64,000 bases of DNA from Pseudomonas sp. M30-35. Its GTDB lineage: Bacteria > Pseudomonadota > Gammaproteobacteria > Pseudomonadales > Pseudomonadaceae. Position numbers and translations under genes: made by a program. Under the pieces are notes generated by a model. It was not told the DNA's origin. It searched no databases and saw only the letters and a list, made by a program, of their open reading frames with translations. Shown piece by piece: positions 17,793 through 27,820 of this stretch. The stretch lies in the NCBI RefSeq assembly GCF_002163625.1, contig NZ_CP020892.1:3224001-3288000 (forward strand), given 5' to 3'. Every line of letters begins with the position of its first letter. Within the stretch, counting starts at the first letter, position 1.

Positions 17793-19205
17793 TTACTTAT
17801 CCTTTTTGACGAAACCTGGCAGCGCTTCAAGCGACTGGGTCAAGCGATCACTGGTCTGGGTGAGCTGGCTAACCAGTGCATCCATTGCGTTGAACTGCGT
17901 ATACAGGCGATCCTGAACCGACAGGATACGGCGGTTCAGGTCTTCTCTTTGCTTGGTGATATCGTCTAAGGTGGTTTGCAATCCGCTTATGCGTTGCTCA
18001 AGCACACCACCACCTTTAGAAAAGCCATCAACACTTTTATCCAGTCGGCTAGTCAAGCCAGTGTCGCCGGTGAAAAACTTGCCGACGTCATCAAAATTGT
18101 TTTCCAGTGCAACCTTCAACTTGTCATCATCAATCGCCAAGGTGCCGTCTTTTTGGGTAGAAATCCCCATATCGGCGAGCACCCGAATACCCGATTGAGC
18201 CGAGGGATCAACCAACTCATTGCGCACGGCGCTAAGCAAGTTGCGCACACTGGAGTCACCAACCAGGCCGCCGACAACAGGCTCTTTGCCCTCACCTGCA
18301 CTGACCACACTGGTTAATTTATTGCTGGTGGTAATCAGCTTGTTGTAAGCATCGACGAATTTCTTGATGTTATCGGTTACAGCAGTTGTGTCTTCGCCTA
18401 CTTTGACCGTCAGCGGCTTGCCAGCTTCAGTCTTGGCAACCAGCTCCAGCGTCACCTCTGGAATAGCGCCGGTAACACTGTTGGTTGAGCTATTAAGCAC
18501 CAGACCATCAATGCTGAATTCAGCGTCAGTGGCCTGAGTGATGTAGCCCGCGCTGCCAGGATTCGCGCTGTCCAATGCTTGGCTGCCGTCAGCGTTTAGC
18601 GCGGACAAGTTGCCCGTACCGCTGACAATCACATCATTGCCAGCGCCAGTGGTGGTCGAGCTAAAGACCAAACGCGATTCGCCAGTACTTGGATTGCTGA
18701 CGATGTTTGCGCTGATGCCCTGCTCTTTCAGCGCGGCGTTGAGTTGGTCGCGGGTGCTGGCAAGATCGGAACCTGCGGTAATGTTGACATTGGTCACATC
18801 ACCGGAAGCGCCGAGCTTGACCGAGATCGTTTGATCGCTTGCGCCGCTGCTGAACGAACCGGCAACCGAAGCTGTAGCCACTTTGCTTGAGCTGGCCAGG
18901 CGGATCACATCAATCGAGTAGCTACCGGGTAGCGCGTCCTTGGTGGCAGTCGCCGTCAATGAACTGGTGTTGGATGAGGTGGCCGTGCGGTTCTCAAACA
19001 ACTTGATGTCGTTGAGCCCGGCCAGTGCGGTCTGAAACTCACTCAAGGCACTCTTGAGCGTCCCCAGCGCAGTAAACTTGGTAGTTGAGGTATCTTCGAG
19101 GCGCTTTAGCTGCGCTTCTTTAGGTGCTTTCTCGGCATTAACCAAGGCACCGACAATAGCGTCGATGTCCAGACCGGAACCACCAAGACCTGTAATACCT
19201 ACCAT
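17793..19205 (-). CDS. fliD: Flagellar filament capping protein FliD (HAP2)
   Basis: 470 aa from the ATG at 19205 (GAGG 8 nt upstream), preferred over a GTG three codons earlier. N-terminal MVGITGLGGSGLDIDAIVGA and the C-terminal helical region (RISGLQTTLDDITKQREDLN, then YTQFNAMDALVSQLTQTSDR) are typical of FliD coiled-coil ends. The middle is the variable Ser/Thr-rich domain, with FliD_C motifs such as VSAGEGKEPVVGGLVGD. FliD pentamers cap the filament and fold flagellin. fliS follows at once. Confidence 0.95.
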   Translation of the reverse strand: MVGITGLGGSGLDIDAIVGALVNAEKAPKEAQLKRLEDTSTTKFTALGTLKSALSEFQTALAGLNDIKLFENRTATSSNTSSLTATATKDALPGSYSIDVIRLASSSKVATASVAGSFSSGASDQTISVKLGASGDVTNVNITAGSDLASTRDQLNAALKEQGISANIVSNPSTGESRLVFSSTTTGAGNDVIVSGTGNLSALNADGSQALDSANPGSAGYITQATDAEFSIDGLVLNSSTNSVTGAIPEVTLELVAKTEAGKPLTVKVGEDTTAVTDNIKKFVDAYNKLITTSNKLTSVVSAGEGKEPVVGGLVGDSSVRNLLSAVRNELVDPSAQSGIRVLADMGISTQKDGTLAIDDDKLKVALENNFDDVGKFFTGDTGLTSRLDKSVDGFSKGGGVLEQRISGLQTTLDDITKQREDLNRRILSVQDRLYTQFNAMDALVSQLTQTSDRLTQSLEALPGFVKKDK

Positions 19206-19328
19206 GTTCTCCACCTCGTCATGGGTTTGACGCTAAATCGTCTAGTACCAAACCCTTTCAAAAATCATGCCGTCTACTCAACAAATCCTACCCAACAAAT
19301 AAAGCGTCTGAGTAGTAACGCGGCTTTT

Positions 19329-19700
19329 TTACGCTTCGGCTTTAAACAACAAGCTGCGCACCGCTTCCAGGTTTTCGGCAAGCTTAAGTGCATCTTCAGA
19401 CGGAATCTGTCTGATGACATCACCGGAAACTGAATCAGTTACTTTGACCACAACCCGGCCAGAAGAATCATCAACTGCAAAGTTCAGGTCACGGCGAATA
19501 GACTGCACGTATCCCTGAATGGATGAAGCCGCCTGCTCAACGGTTTGAGCCGAAGACTCGGGCTCTTGCTCGGTTACCCGTTGTTCACTGACCGCAACCG
19601 GATCAGTTTGAGCATTATCAGAACGAATACCTGTACCGACCACCGGAGCTTTTGCCCCGCTATTCACCAACGACAACGTACTGCTGATTGCTACGTCCAT
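19329..19700 (-). CDS. flaG: Flagellar protein FlaG
   Basis: 123 aa. The FlaG domain is in the C-terminal half: DLNFAVDDSSGRVVVKVTD and VIRQIPSEDALKLAENLEAV, with the invariant IRQIP. The N-terminal half is low-complexity Ser/Glu/Gln. FlaG is secreted and influences filament length. It lies between fliC and fliD, as in P. aeruginosa. Confidence 0.93.
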   Translation of the reverse strand: MDVAISSTLSLVNSGAKAPVVGTGIRSDNAQTDPVAVSEQRVTEQEPESSAQTVEQAASSIQGYVQSIRRDLNFAVDDSSGRVVVKVTDSVSGDVIRQIPSEDALKLAENLEAVRSLLFKAEA

Positions 19701-19776
19701 CGTTAAACCCTCTGAATGGCAAGACGGGGAGAAGCGCTAATGCACTTCCCCCCGCGATGTTTGCCTAAGCTAAAAC

Positions 19777-20955
19777 TTACTGCAGGAGGCTGAGAACAGC
19801 CTGTGGCAGTTGGTTAGCCTGGGCCAGAATCGCAGTACCGGCCTGTTGCAGAACCTGGTTCTTGCTCAGGTTTGCTGTTTCAGCGGCGAAGTCGGTGTCT
19901 TGGATGCGACCACGAGCGGCCGATACGTTTTCACCGATGTTCTGCAAGTTAGCAATGGTGTTGTCGAAACGGTTCTGCACCGCACCGAGGTCAGCACGCT
20001 GGGAGTCGATCTGCTTCAAAGAAGCGTCGATCAACAAAACTGCTTTCTGTGCGCCTTCAGCGTCTGAGATATCAAGATCGTTGATTGACCCAGTAGTTGC
20101 AGCGTCATCAGCGGTCGCAGTAACGGTGCCTGGAGCAGCGATACCAGTTGGTGCAGCAACGTTATCGGTGATTACCAAGCTAGTAAATGCGTTAGTTTGA
20201 TCAGTCGTCTGAGTAGAAATCAGGTTGATACTGTTGTCGTCTTGGACAAATGCACCGATACCAGAGTTGGTGTCGTTGATGGCAGCAGCAATTTTTTGGT
20301 TAATTGCCTTCTCATCATCACCGGCCTTGATCGACACACTAAATGTAGTGGCGCCCTGATCAGTTGTTAAAGCGATGTCCAGCTTACCGTCAACAGGAGT
20401 ACCTGAAACCGCTGTTGCTCCCAGCGCTTGCTCGTAGTATGCACCCTTCAGCGAAGTGGAGCTCATTTCGTCAATGCCGACGCTAATAATTTCGTTAGCA
20501 GCCGAACCCACTTGGAAGCCAGTAGTCCCGAAAGAACCGTCAAGCAACTTACGACCACCGAAGGTAGTGGTGTTGCTGATACGATCCAGTTCTTTTTTCA
20601 GTTGGCTAACTTCAGAGTTCAAAGCTTCACGCTCTGAAGTGCTGTTCGAACCGTTAGCCGATTGCAGGGACAGGTCACGCATACGCTGCAGCAAGTTAGT
20701 CGATTGTTGCAGAGCACCTTCAGCGGTTTGCGCCAGAGAGATGCCGTCGTTGGCGTTCTTGACTGCAACACCCAGGCCGTTGATCTGGCTGGTCAGACGG
20801 TTGGAAATCTGCAGGCCAGCAGCGTCGTCTTTAGCTGAGTTGATACGCGAACCAGTAGACAAACGCTGCAAGGAGTTAGCCAGCGAATTGGAAGACGAGT
20901 TCAGGTTGCGCTGAGTGTTCAAGGACGCAATGTTGGTATTGACTGTAAGGGCCAT
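19777..20955 (-). CDS. fliC: Flagellin FliC
   Basis: 392 aa from the ATG at 20955 with GGAGG 9 nt upstream; an ATG five codons earlier is ignored. The conserved D0/D1 ends are clear: [19 protein letters not shown] with [20 protein letters not shown] at the start, and [20 protein letters not shown] with the tail [10 protein letters not shown] at the end. The central variable region (about 175-290) is short. A perfect sigma28 promoter lies about 105 nt upstream. No flagellin-glycosylation genes lie between flgL and fliC. Confidence 0.96.
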   Translation of the reverse strand: MALTVNTNIASLNTQRNLNSSSNSLANSLQRLSTGSRINSAKDDAAGLQISNRLTSQINGLGVAVKNANDGISLAQTAEGALQQSTNLLQRMRDLSLQSANGSNSTSEREALNSEVSQLKKELDRISNTTTFGGRKLLDGSFGTTGFQVGSAANEIISVGIDEMSSTSLKGAYYEQALGATAVSGTPVDGKLDIALTTDQGATTFSVSIKAGDDEKAINQKIAAAINDTNSGIGAFVQDDNSINLISTQTTDQTNAFTSLVITDNVAAPTGIAAPGTVTATADDAATTGSINDLDISDAEGAQKAVLLIDASLKQIDSQRADLGAVQNRFDNTIANLQNIGENVSAARGRIQDTDFAAETANLSKNQVLQQAGTAILAQANQLPQAVLSLLQ

Positions 20956-21056
20956 GATGTTTGCCTCCAATAGGCTAGTGTCTTAGGTATCTGGGTGTTG
21001 CGAGCTGTGGGCTTGAGCCTTGCTCCGGCACCCAGTTACTTCGCATTCGTAAGTTG

Positions 21057-21082
21057 TATCGGCGCTACTGGCAGGAGCTTTA
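21057..21082 (-). promoter_or_regulatory. Sigma28 (FliA) promoter of fliC
   Basis: The minus strand reads TAAA, a 15-nt spacer and GCCGATA, an exact match to the enterobacterial/Pseudomonas FliA consensus. The implied leader is about 95 nt. Confidence 0.88.
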
Positions 21083-21169
21083 GATTTTTTTTCAAGGGTT
21101 TTCGAATTATTTTTTAAAGCCTTATAAAACAAATACTTAAATTAAAAAACGCCAGCCAGCCTACAGACT

Positions 21170-21271
21170 TTGTAGGGCGGGCAAGGCGAAGCTTGCCCGC
21201 CACGACACTGCGATTAACTGAATATTGAAGGCTGCAAATGGTGGGTGAAAAAGGCGCCACCCACCCTACGC
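21170..21271. repeat. Pair of REP-like hairpins upstream of fliC
   Basis: First hairpin: 10-bp perfect stem GGCGGGCAAG/CTTGCCCGCC at 21176-21201 with the GTAGGG flank. Second: 8-bp stem GGTGGGTG/CACCCACC at 21240-21265 followed by CTACGC. They share the flanks of the units at 11664 and 17360. Their position between flgL and the fliC promoter suggests they may also end flgFGHIJKL transcription. Confidence 0.6.
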
Positions 21272-21323
21272 AATGGATACAAGCGAGTAACCGAATTTCA
21301 ATGGCCAACTTGCCGTGGTCGTA

Positions 21324-22571
21324 TCAGAGCTTATTAAACAGGTTCAGGCTGCTGATCTTCACGTAGCTCTGCTGCGCCGCTTCAAGCACGATGGTTTGGA
21401 ATGTAAGCCGCGACAGCGCCTCGGCGTAATCCAGCTCGCGCAGATCCGCCTGTACGCTTTTGTTGACCAAGGTGACGTTCTCATTATCGGTCTGGGTCGA
21501 CTCAATAATGTTAAGACGCGCGCCAATATTGCCGCGCGCTTTATCCACCGTGCCAATACCGTTATCCAGATTGGTTACCGCCAGCGCCAAGGCATCACGA
21601 ACCTCTCGATTGCCTGTCGGTGTATCGTCGGCAGTTTCAAGCGATTGGCGCAAACTGGCGATGGTATTGAGAATACCGATCGAGCTTTGTGGCGGCGTTG
21701 CCGGATTGGCGTCTGGGCCTTCAATGGTGAAACTGGAAGACGCTGGCGGCGTACCGTTGACGAAAAAGGTCGCACCGGAAAAGTGAACCTGTGTGTCGTT
21801 TTCATCATCCAGGCGCCCGGTTGTTGTAGTGCCCGGCATTGGCAATGTGGTGATGGTGTAATTGAGCGGATCTACTGCATCAAAGTCGAGTTGAATGCCG
21901 CCTGCCGGAAAATTGGCAAAGGCAACATCATCTTCAACCAGCAAACCACTGATACTGTTTGCCGGAGCCGCAGGCACAGAGTTATCGGTCAAACTTAACC
22001 GACCACCATTAACCACGTCCTGAAACACCGCCTTGCCGCTGTCGTTAATCGCCAGCTCCAGGGAGCTGGCAACTTGCAACTTACGTTGGCCGTCATCACC
22101 GGTGTAGGAATAGGTGCCATCAGGGTTCTGCACAAAGGGTTGCGACTTACCCTGAAAACCTGCAAACAGGTATTCACCACGGGCGTTGCGCGAATTCATC
22201 AAACCCAGCAACTCATCTTCACGCTGTCCCAACTCGGCAGATATCGACTGCCGATCCTCTTGGCTCAGGGCACCGTTACCCGCCGACAGCGCTAGCTCGC
22301 GCACCCGCTGCAAAATGGTGTTGACCGAGTTAAGCGTGCTCTCTTCCTGAGCCAGGCTGTTCTTGGCTGCCGTCAGGTTCGAGTTGTACTGATTGAGCAC
22401 ATTCTGTTGCTGCTCAAGTTGCAGCAAACGTACTGAGGCCACCGGATCATCAGCGGGCGACAGAATACGGTTGCCGGTGCTGATTTGTTCCTGAGTGCGC
22501 GTTACATTCGAATAATTGCGCTGCAGCCCGGACACGCCATTATTGAACGCTTGAATGGTAGAAATACGCAT
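21324..22571 (-). CDS. flgL: Flagellar hook-filament junction protein FlgL (HAP3)
   Basis: 415 aa. Flagellin-like ends: N-terminal MRISTIQAFNNGVSGLQRNY with EQISTGNRILSPADDPVASV, and C-terminal ARLNIIESTQTDNENVTLVN then VLEAAQQSYVKISSLNLFNKL-type ending. FlgL joins FlgK to the filament and is secreted before flagellin. It is the last gene of flgFGHIJKL, with a 106-bp gap from flgK in which I found no promoter. Confidence 0.95.
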   Translation of the reverse strand: MRISTIQAFNNGVSGLQRNYSNVTRTQEQISTGNRILSPADDPVASVRLLQLEQQQNVLNQYNSNLTAAKNSLAQEESTLNSVNTILQRVRELALSAGNGALSQEDRQSISAELGQREDELLGLMNSRNARGEYLFAGFQGKSQPFVQNPDGTYSYTGDDGQRKLQVASSLELAINDSGKAVFQDVVNGGRLSLTDNSVPAAPANSISGLLVEDDVAFANFPAGGIQLDFDAVDPLNYTITTLPMPGTTTTGRLDDENDTQVHFSGATFFVNGTPPASSSFTIEGPDANPATPPQSSIGILNTIASLRQSLETADDTPTGNREVRDALALAVTNLDNGIGTVDKARGNIGARLNIIESTQTDNENVTLVNKSVQADLRELDYAEALSRLTFQTIVLEAAQQSYVKISSLNLFNKL

Positions 22572-22677
22572 GTCAGGGCCTCATCAAACAATTGGCTTTT
22601 CAGCTATTGGTTGCTAACGAATCAAATGGCTCGGGCTGTTATTAGCGCCAAGCCCACAATTAATTTTAAAAACGGAA

Positions 22678-24714
22678 TTATCTAAACGCACCGATCAGGG
22701 TATCGAACAAAGAGCGCGCAACTTGAATCACTTGTGCCGAGGCGTTGTAGTACTGCTCGAACTTGATCAGGTTGGCCGCCTCTTCATCCAGACTCACACC
22801 CGACAATGAATCGCGGTTGTCGGTTGCTTGCTTGAGGATGGAGCTGGTGGCGTCGCTGTCTTGGCGGGCTTGTGCGGTCAAGGTGCCGACCCGCTCGACC
22901 AAATCTCCATAGCCATCGGTAAAGCTCAGCCCGGTGGAGCCAGTGACTGTTGGGTCGATGCCTATGGTTTGCTGGCTTTGCAAATCCGCCAGTTTCAAGG
23001 CGTTACGGTTATCCGAAACACCGCCTTCGTTAAAGTCGATGGTGAAGGTATCGCCATTCTCTGGACGACCGCTGACGCTGAATGTGACGATGTTGCCGCC
23101 GCCCATATCCAGCTCAAAAGTATTCTTTTGTCCCGGCTGAAAAGTACCGCCGCCAACCAGGGTCAACCCGGGCACCGGCGTACCCGGCGGGTTTTCAAAA
23201 CCGCCAGCGCCGTTATAAGTCAGCGCCACCGGCAAAGCGCCTTTGATCGCAGCCAAGTCAATTGGACTGGAACCTGCACTGGTTAAATCGGGTTGTGAAA
23301 TCGCACCGGTACCGCGATTACTACCAGTGATGTTGCCATTGGCGTCCAACGCACCGTTGACCGCGCGAACTGGCGCGGCAAACCCGAGCTGATCCGCCTG
23401 ATCAAGCACAGTCGAAATAGAAGTTGCGCCGCGGCGGGTTGGCTGCAGCGCAAAGGTATCCCCGGCAGCGGGCGCGGGTGTACCGACGACAATCTGAAAG
23501 CCTTGATCGCGCCCACCGCTGTCGGTGAAGCTCAATGTGCCCGGCGGATTTTCAGTCACCGCCATCGCTTGGTTGTCGCTCAAACGTCGGGCGGTGTAGT
23601 TGGTGCCGTCAAACTCGAGACGATAATCACTGGTGGTCAAAATCGAGGTATCGGTGATATTCAGCAGTGGCTGGGCGTTGCTGGTATTGCTCGCATAGCT
23701 TTTAACCCGCAGTGCCGCCAACTCCGGACTATTAAAGTCGCCAAACAACGCTGAACCCACTTGCCCCTTGAGATCGACACCCTCGCCCAGCTGCGTGTTG
23801 ATCTGATCGCTCACCGACAACGCTAGCCGCCCAAGCGAGTTAAGCGTTGGGTCAAGGGTTTCTGAACGGTAACGAAGCAAACCGCCCAACTCGCCGCCAC
23901 TCAGTTGCGTGGTAATACCCTGACGTGAAGCACCGCTGACAAATTCAATCTCAACCCGGTTCGGATCACCCTTACCCGCGACGGTTTCCAGGCGACTGGC
24001 CGTGCTGCCGACAACCAACGGCTGGCCACTGCCGATGAACACGTTCATCGAGTTGTCGTCTTGCGGCACAACGGTCACACCGACAAATGACGAAAGCTGG
24101 CGAACCGCTTCTTCACGCGCATCAAGCAGGTCATTAGGCGCCTGCCCGGTTGCCGACGCTTTGGCAATGGCATCGTTTAAACTGGCGATGGAGCCAGCCA
24201 GACGATTGACCTGATCGGTTATCGCTGACATCTGCTTATTGATGAAGGTGTTTTGCTCATCAATCCGGTCATAAACCGTGTTGAAACGACGACTCAGGCC
24301 TTCAGCCTGGGACAGTACCAACTGCCGGGCAGGCCCGTTGGATGGGTCTTCAGCAGCGGTTTGCAACGACGAAAAAAACTCCTGCAACGACGGTGTGATA
24401 CCGGTGGTAGAGCCCGCCAACAATGAATCGAGTTGTTCAATCTGGCTTTTATACGCTTCTACATCACTGCTCAATGCGGTACTGGTACGCACTTGCGTGG
24501 TCAGGAACTCGCTGTAGGTACGGCGAATATCGACCAATGTGGTGCCTGAGCCGATAAAACCAGCCCCACTGAACTGCGGCGCACGCGTGCCTTGCAAAGC
24601 GTCCTGACGTGAGTAGCCTGGGGTGTTTACGTTGGTGATGTTGTGCCCGGTGATGGACAGCTGAGTCTTGTTCGACGACAGTCCTGATAAACCGATGTTG
24701 AGTAAGTCAGACAT
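22678..24714 (-). CDS. flgK: Flagellar hook-associated protein FlgK (HAP1)
   Basis: 678 aa. N-terminal rod/hook motif LLNIGLSGLSSNKTQLSITG with HNITNVNTPGYSRQ, and C-terminal SLDEEAANLIKFEQYYNASA with QVIQVARSLFDTLIGAF. The middle contains the variable domains. FlgK is the first hook-filament junction protein and is chaperoned by FlgN (36914-37381). It starts 8 nt after flgJ. Length is at the upper end of the family. Confidence 0.95.
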   Translation of the reverse strand: MSDLLNIGLSGLSSNKTQLSITGHNITNVNTPGYSRQDALQGTRAPQFSGAGFIGSGTTLVDIRRTYSEFLTTQVRTSTALSSDVEAYKSQIEQLDSLLAGSTTGITPSLQEFFSSLQTAAEDPSNGPARQLVLSQAEGLSRRFNTVYDRIDEQNTFINKQMSAITDQVNRLAGSIASLNDAIAKASATGQAPNDLLDAREEAVRQLSSFVGVTVVPQDDNSMNVFIGSGQPLVVGSTASRLETVAGKGDPNRVEIEFVSGASRQGITTQLSGGELGGLLRYRSETLDPTLNSLGRLALSVSDQINTQLGEGVDLKGQVGSALFGDFNSPELAALRVKSYASNTSNAQPLLNITDTSILTTSDYRLEFDGTNYTARRLSDNQAMAVTENPPGTLSFTDSGGRDQGFQIVVGTPAPAAGDTFALQPTRRGATSISTVLDQADQLGFAAPVRAVNGALDANGNITGSNRGTGAISQPDLTSAGSSPIDLAAIKGALPVALTYNGAGGFENPPGTPVPGLTLVGGGTFQPGQKNTFELDMGGGNIVTFSVSGRPENGDTFTIDFNEGGVSDNRNALKLADLQSQQTIGIDPTVTGSTGLSFTDGYGDLVERVGTLTAQARQDSDATSSILKQATDNRDSLSGVSLDEEAANLIKFEQYYNASAQVIQVARSLFDTLIGAFR

Positions 24715-24722
24715 TATTCAGC

Positions 24723-25937
24723 TCATCCACGGGTAGGCGTCGTATCGACGGAGGCAACAGTTTGATAGACCGCCATTTTCCGCGCGATCTGCGAAATCTT
24801 GCGCGCGTATTGCGGGTCAGTGGCGTAACCGGCTTTCTGCAATTCTTTAACGAACTGTTCCGGGTTTTGCGTGCTGCCCAAGGCCTTCTCGTACCGGCCA
24901 TTGGTTTGCAGGAAGCTGACGTAATCCTCAAAGCTTTGGGCGAAAGAATCATAGGAGCGGAACGAAGCCGCCTCTTTCACGGCCTGGCCGCCTTTGTATT
25001 CGGTGGTCATCACCTTGGCCGACTCGCCACTCCAACTGTTGTGGCTTTTGATGCCGAACAGGTTATGGCTAACGGTGCCGTCTTGCTGGCGAATAATCGA
25101 CTTGCCCCAACCCGTTTCCAGCGCTGCCTGAGCCACCAAATAGCGCGCTTCAACGCCGATCTTTTCCGCAGCCTTTTCAGCCATCGGCAACATGGTCGCA
25201 ATGAAGTCAGCCGGCGAGGTAAATTCCGAGGCACCTTTACCGCCCTTCTGAGCCAAACGAGCGCCGCTAATGGCATCGCTACCGTTAATGCTCAGGCCTT
25301 TATCCTTGGGGGCGGCGTGGGCAATTGCCGGAATCCAATCGTTATTAGCCAGGGCCTGCACCGCGGCGGTGTCGGTTGTTGGGGTGATGCCAGCAAGCAA
25401 ACGATCAGCTAACTTGCCCGGCAATGAAAGGCGACGCTTGTTGATCAGGCTGGAGTCATCGCGACGGCTATCAACCTGAGCAGTCGGTTTAACCGCATCG
25501 GTGCTGCTGGCTGCAACTGCGCCAGGCGCCCCGATGCTCGCGCTGGTCACGGCGTTATCTGGATGAGCGAACGGATTAGGCCGGTCACTGTGGCTTTTCA
25601 TTTTGCTCATCTGGCGGGCCAGTACGTCCGCCAGACCAATACCGTTCTTGTTGTTGGACATGGTCACAGCCAATTGCTGGTCATACATGCCCTGATAGGT
25701 TTTACCCTCTTCACTGTTCATGAAGTTGCCTTCGCTAAAACCTTCGTTAGCGGAGCGCATGGCTTTAAGCATTTCATTGAGAAACAGCGACTCGAACTCT
25801 TTCGCGACTTTGCCGATATTGGCTTCGCTATCACCACCGACTTTAAATTTATTGAGTCGGTTAAGGTCAGTTGCCGCGCCGCCATCCAGTGAGCTGGTGC
25901 CAGCGCTGGCGAGTCCTGCAGAGAGTCGAGAATCCAT
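24723..25937 (-). CDS. flgJ: Flagellar rod assembly muramidase FlgJ
   Basis: 404 aa, two domains. The N-terminal rod-capping domain (about 35-115) has VAKEFESLFLNEMLKAMRSA. The C-terminal glucosaminidase domain (about 235-395) has the catalytic Glu in LVAQAALETGWGKS, then HNLFGIK and YEKALGS. A Pro/Ala/Ser linker joins them. FlgJ caps the growing rod and opens the peptidoglycan. Both halves are intact. Confidence 0.95.
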   Translation of the reverse strand: MDSRLSAGLASAGTSSLDGGAATDLNRLNKFKVGGDSEANIGKVAKEFESLFLNEMLKAMRSANEGFSEGNFMNSEEGKTYQGMYDQQLAVTMSNNKNGIGLADVLARQMSKMKSHSDRPNPFAHPDNAVTSASIGAPGAVAASSTDAVKPTAQVDSRRDDSSLINKRRLSLPGKLADRLLAGITPTTDTAAVQALANNDWIPAIAHAAPKDKGLSINGSDAISGARLAQKGGKGASEFTSPADFIATMLPMAEKAAEKIGVEARYLVAQAALETGWGKSIIRQQDGTVSHNLFGIKSHNSWSGESAKVMTTEYKGGQAVKEAASFRSYDSFAQSFEDYVSFLQTNGRYEKALGSTQNPEQFVKELQKAGYATDPQYARKISQIARKMAVYQTVASVDTTPTRG

Positions 25938-25948
25938 CGATCCGCCCC

Positions 25949-27052
25949 TTAAATAACGATCAAGTCAGCCTGCAAAGCGCCTGCTTGTTTCAGCGCTTCG
26001 AGGATGGCCATAAGGTCGGAAGGCGCAGCGCCAACCTGGTTTACCGCACGGACGATTTCATCCAGCGTGGTGCCTGGACCAAAGCGGAACATCGGCTTGG
26101 CCTCTTGCGTTGCATCTACACGTGAGCGGGGTACGACAGCCGTCTGACCGCCCGACAAAGCGCCCGGCTGGCTGACGATTGGGTCTTCGGTGATGGTCAC
26201 GGTCAGGCTGCCGTGGGTTACCGCTGCCGGCTGCACGCGCACGTTCTGACCGATGACGATGGTGCCGGTGCGCGAGTTGATAATCACCTTGGCCACCGCT
26301 TGGCCTGCAACCACCTCAAGATTCTCGAGGATCGACAAGTAATCAACGCGCTGGTTAGGGTCCAGCGGCGCACTGACGCGCACCGAGCCGGCGTCAATCG
26401 CCTGCGCAACGCCAGGGCCAAGCAGCTCGTTGATCTGATCAACAATATGTTTGGCCGTGGTGAAATCTGGACGGTTCAGGTTGAGCGTCAGGCTATTACC
26501 TTGATCGAAACCACTTGGCACTGAACGCTCAACCGTGGCGCCAGAAGGAATACGCCCAGCCGATGGGATATTGACGGTGATGCGCGAGCCGTCACCGCCT
26601 TCAGCATCGAAGCCGCCGACCACCAGATTACCCTGAGCGATGGCGTACACATTGCCGTCGATACCTTTCAACGGCGCCATCAACAGGCTGCCGCCGCGCA
26701 GGCTTTTGGCGTTACCAATCGAGGACACGGTGACGTCGATGGTTTGGCCCGGTTTAGCAAACGCCGGAAGATCGGCATGAATCGAAACCGCAGCAACGTT
26801 CTTCAACTGGACGTTGCCACCGACCGGCACTTTGATCCCGAACTGAGCGAGCATGTTGTTGAACGTCTGCACGGTAAACGGTGTTTGCGTGGTTTGGTCA
26901 CCACTGCCGCTCAAGCCAACGACCAGACCATATCCAATCAGTTGGTTGCTTCGCACGCCTTGAATACTGGCCAGATCTTTAAGCCGTTCAGCCTGCGCTG
27001 CAGCACTTAGCAACAGCACAGAGAGCAGTACGAGATATTTGCTTAGGCGCAT
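25949..27052 (-). CDS. flgI: Flagellar P-ring protein FlgI
   Basis: 367 aa from the ATG at 27052, with GAGGG 8 nt upstream overlapping the flgH stop; a TTG five codons earlier is less likely. Signal peptide [21 protein letters not shown], then family motifs [20 protein letters not shown] and [17 protein letters not shown], ending with [19 protein letters not shown]. FlgI forms the periplasmic P ring. Confidence 0.96.
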   Translation of the reverse strand: MRLSKYLVLLSVLLLSAAAQAERLKDLASIQGVRSNQLIGYGLVVGLSGSGDQTTQTPFTVQTFNNMLAQFGIKVPVGGNVQLKNVAAVSIHADLPAFAKPGQTIDVTVSSIGNAKSLRGGSLLMAPLKGIDGNVYAIAQGNLVVGGFDAEGGDGSRITVNIPSAGRIPSGATVERSVPSGFDQGNSLTLNLNRPDFTTAKHIVDQINELLGPGVAQAIDAGSVRVSAPLDPNQRVDYLSILENLEVVAGQAVAKVIINSRTGTIVIGQNVRVQPAAVTHGSLTVTITEDPIVSQPGALSGGQTAVVPRSRVDATQEAKPMFRFGPGTTLDEIVRAVNQVGAAPSDLMAILEALKQAGALQADLIVI

Positions 27053-27063
27053 GGTTGCAGCCC

Positions 27064-27759
27064 TCAAAACGGAAACAGTGGGCTGAGGAAGAAGCGATCA
27101 AGCCAGCCAGGTTGACTGGCGTCGGCAAAGGCGCCAGTTCCGGAATAGGTGATGCGCGCGTCAGCGATACGGGTTGATGACACCGTGTTGTCGGTGGCGA
27201 CATCATCGGCACGCACCAGGCCGGCAATCCGTACCAGTTCATCACCGGTATTGAGCGTCATCCACTTCTCGCCGCGCACCGAAAGAATGCCGTTTGGCAG
27301 CACTTCAGCGACGGTCACGGTTACCGAGCCCGTCAAGCTGTTGCCCTGCGCGGCCTTGCTGTCGCCTTGGGTATCACGATTGCCGCTGTATGACGCGCTC
27401 AGCGACAGGTCGCCATCAGAGAATGGGTTGGAGCCTGTTACCGAACCGCCGAACAATGAGGTCAGACCGAGGCTGGTTTTGCTGTCTTTGGAAATTTGCG
27501 AACCGGCGTTTTTGCTGGCCTGGGTTTTCTCATTCAAGGTGATGGTGATGATGTCACCCACCCGATACGCCTTGCGATCGGTAAACAGATTGTTATCAAA
27601 ACCGGTTTGATAGATGGAGCCGTTATTCTGCGCAGCGGGCAGCGGTGTACGCGGCAACACAGGCGAGTAATATGGATCATTCGGCTTGGCTACAGGCGCA
27701 ACGCAGCCACTTAGCAGCGTGGTGCACAACAGTAAGGAAACAATAATTAGCCGGTTCAT
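27064..27759 (-). CDS. flgH: Flagellar L-ring lipoprotein FlgH
   Basis: 231 aa. A lipoprotein signal ends in the lipobox LLSGC (Cys at about residue 19). Downstream is the FlgH domain with [20 protein letters not shown] and [20 protein letters not shown]. FlgH forms the L ring in the outer membrane around the rod. It precedes flgI directly and lies 61 bp after flgG. Confidence 0.96.
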   Translation of the reverse strand: MNRLIIVSLLLCTTLLSGCVAPVAKPNDPYYSPVLPRTPLPAAQNNGSIYQTGFDNNLFTDRKAYRVGDIITITLNEKTQASKNAGSQISKDSKTSLGLTSLFGGSVTGSNPFSDGDLSLSASYSGNRDTQGDSKAAQGNSLTGSVTVTVAEVLPNGILSVRGEKWMTLNTGDELVRIAGLVRADDVATDNTVSSTRIADARITYSGTGAFADASQPGWLDRFFLSPLFPF

Positions 27760-27820
27760 AAATCCACCCTCGCGGTGTAACAGTTAACGCAAAGGCCAGC
27801 TAACAGCCTGGCCAAAACCA

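Larger units (their letters stand above)
20956..21323. other. fliC-flgL intergenic region (368 bp)
   Basis: Contains the fliC leader and sigma28 promoter (21057-21082), an A/T-rich stretch (about 21085-21150) and two REP-like hairpins (21176-21201, 21240-21265). No coding sequence is supported. Confidence 0.8.

Noticed and set aside
19206..19328. Separate sigma54 promoter for fliD
   Set aside because: Several TGG-containing strings were checked, but none has a GC at the correct -12 spacing.
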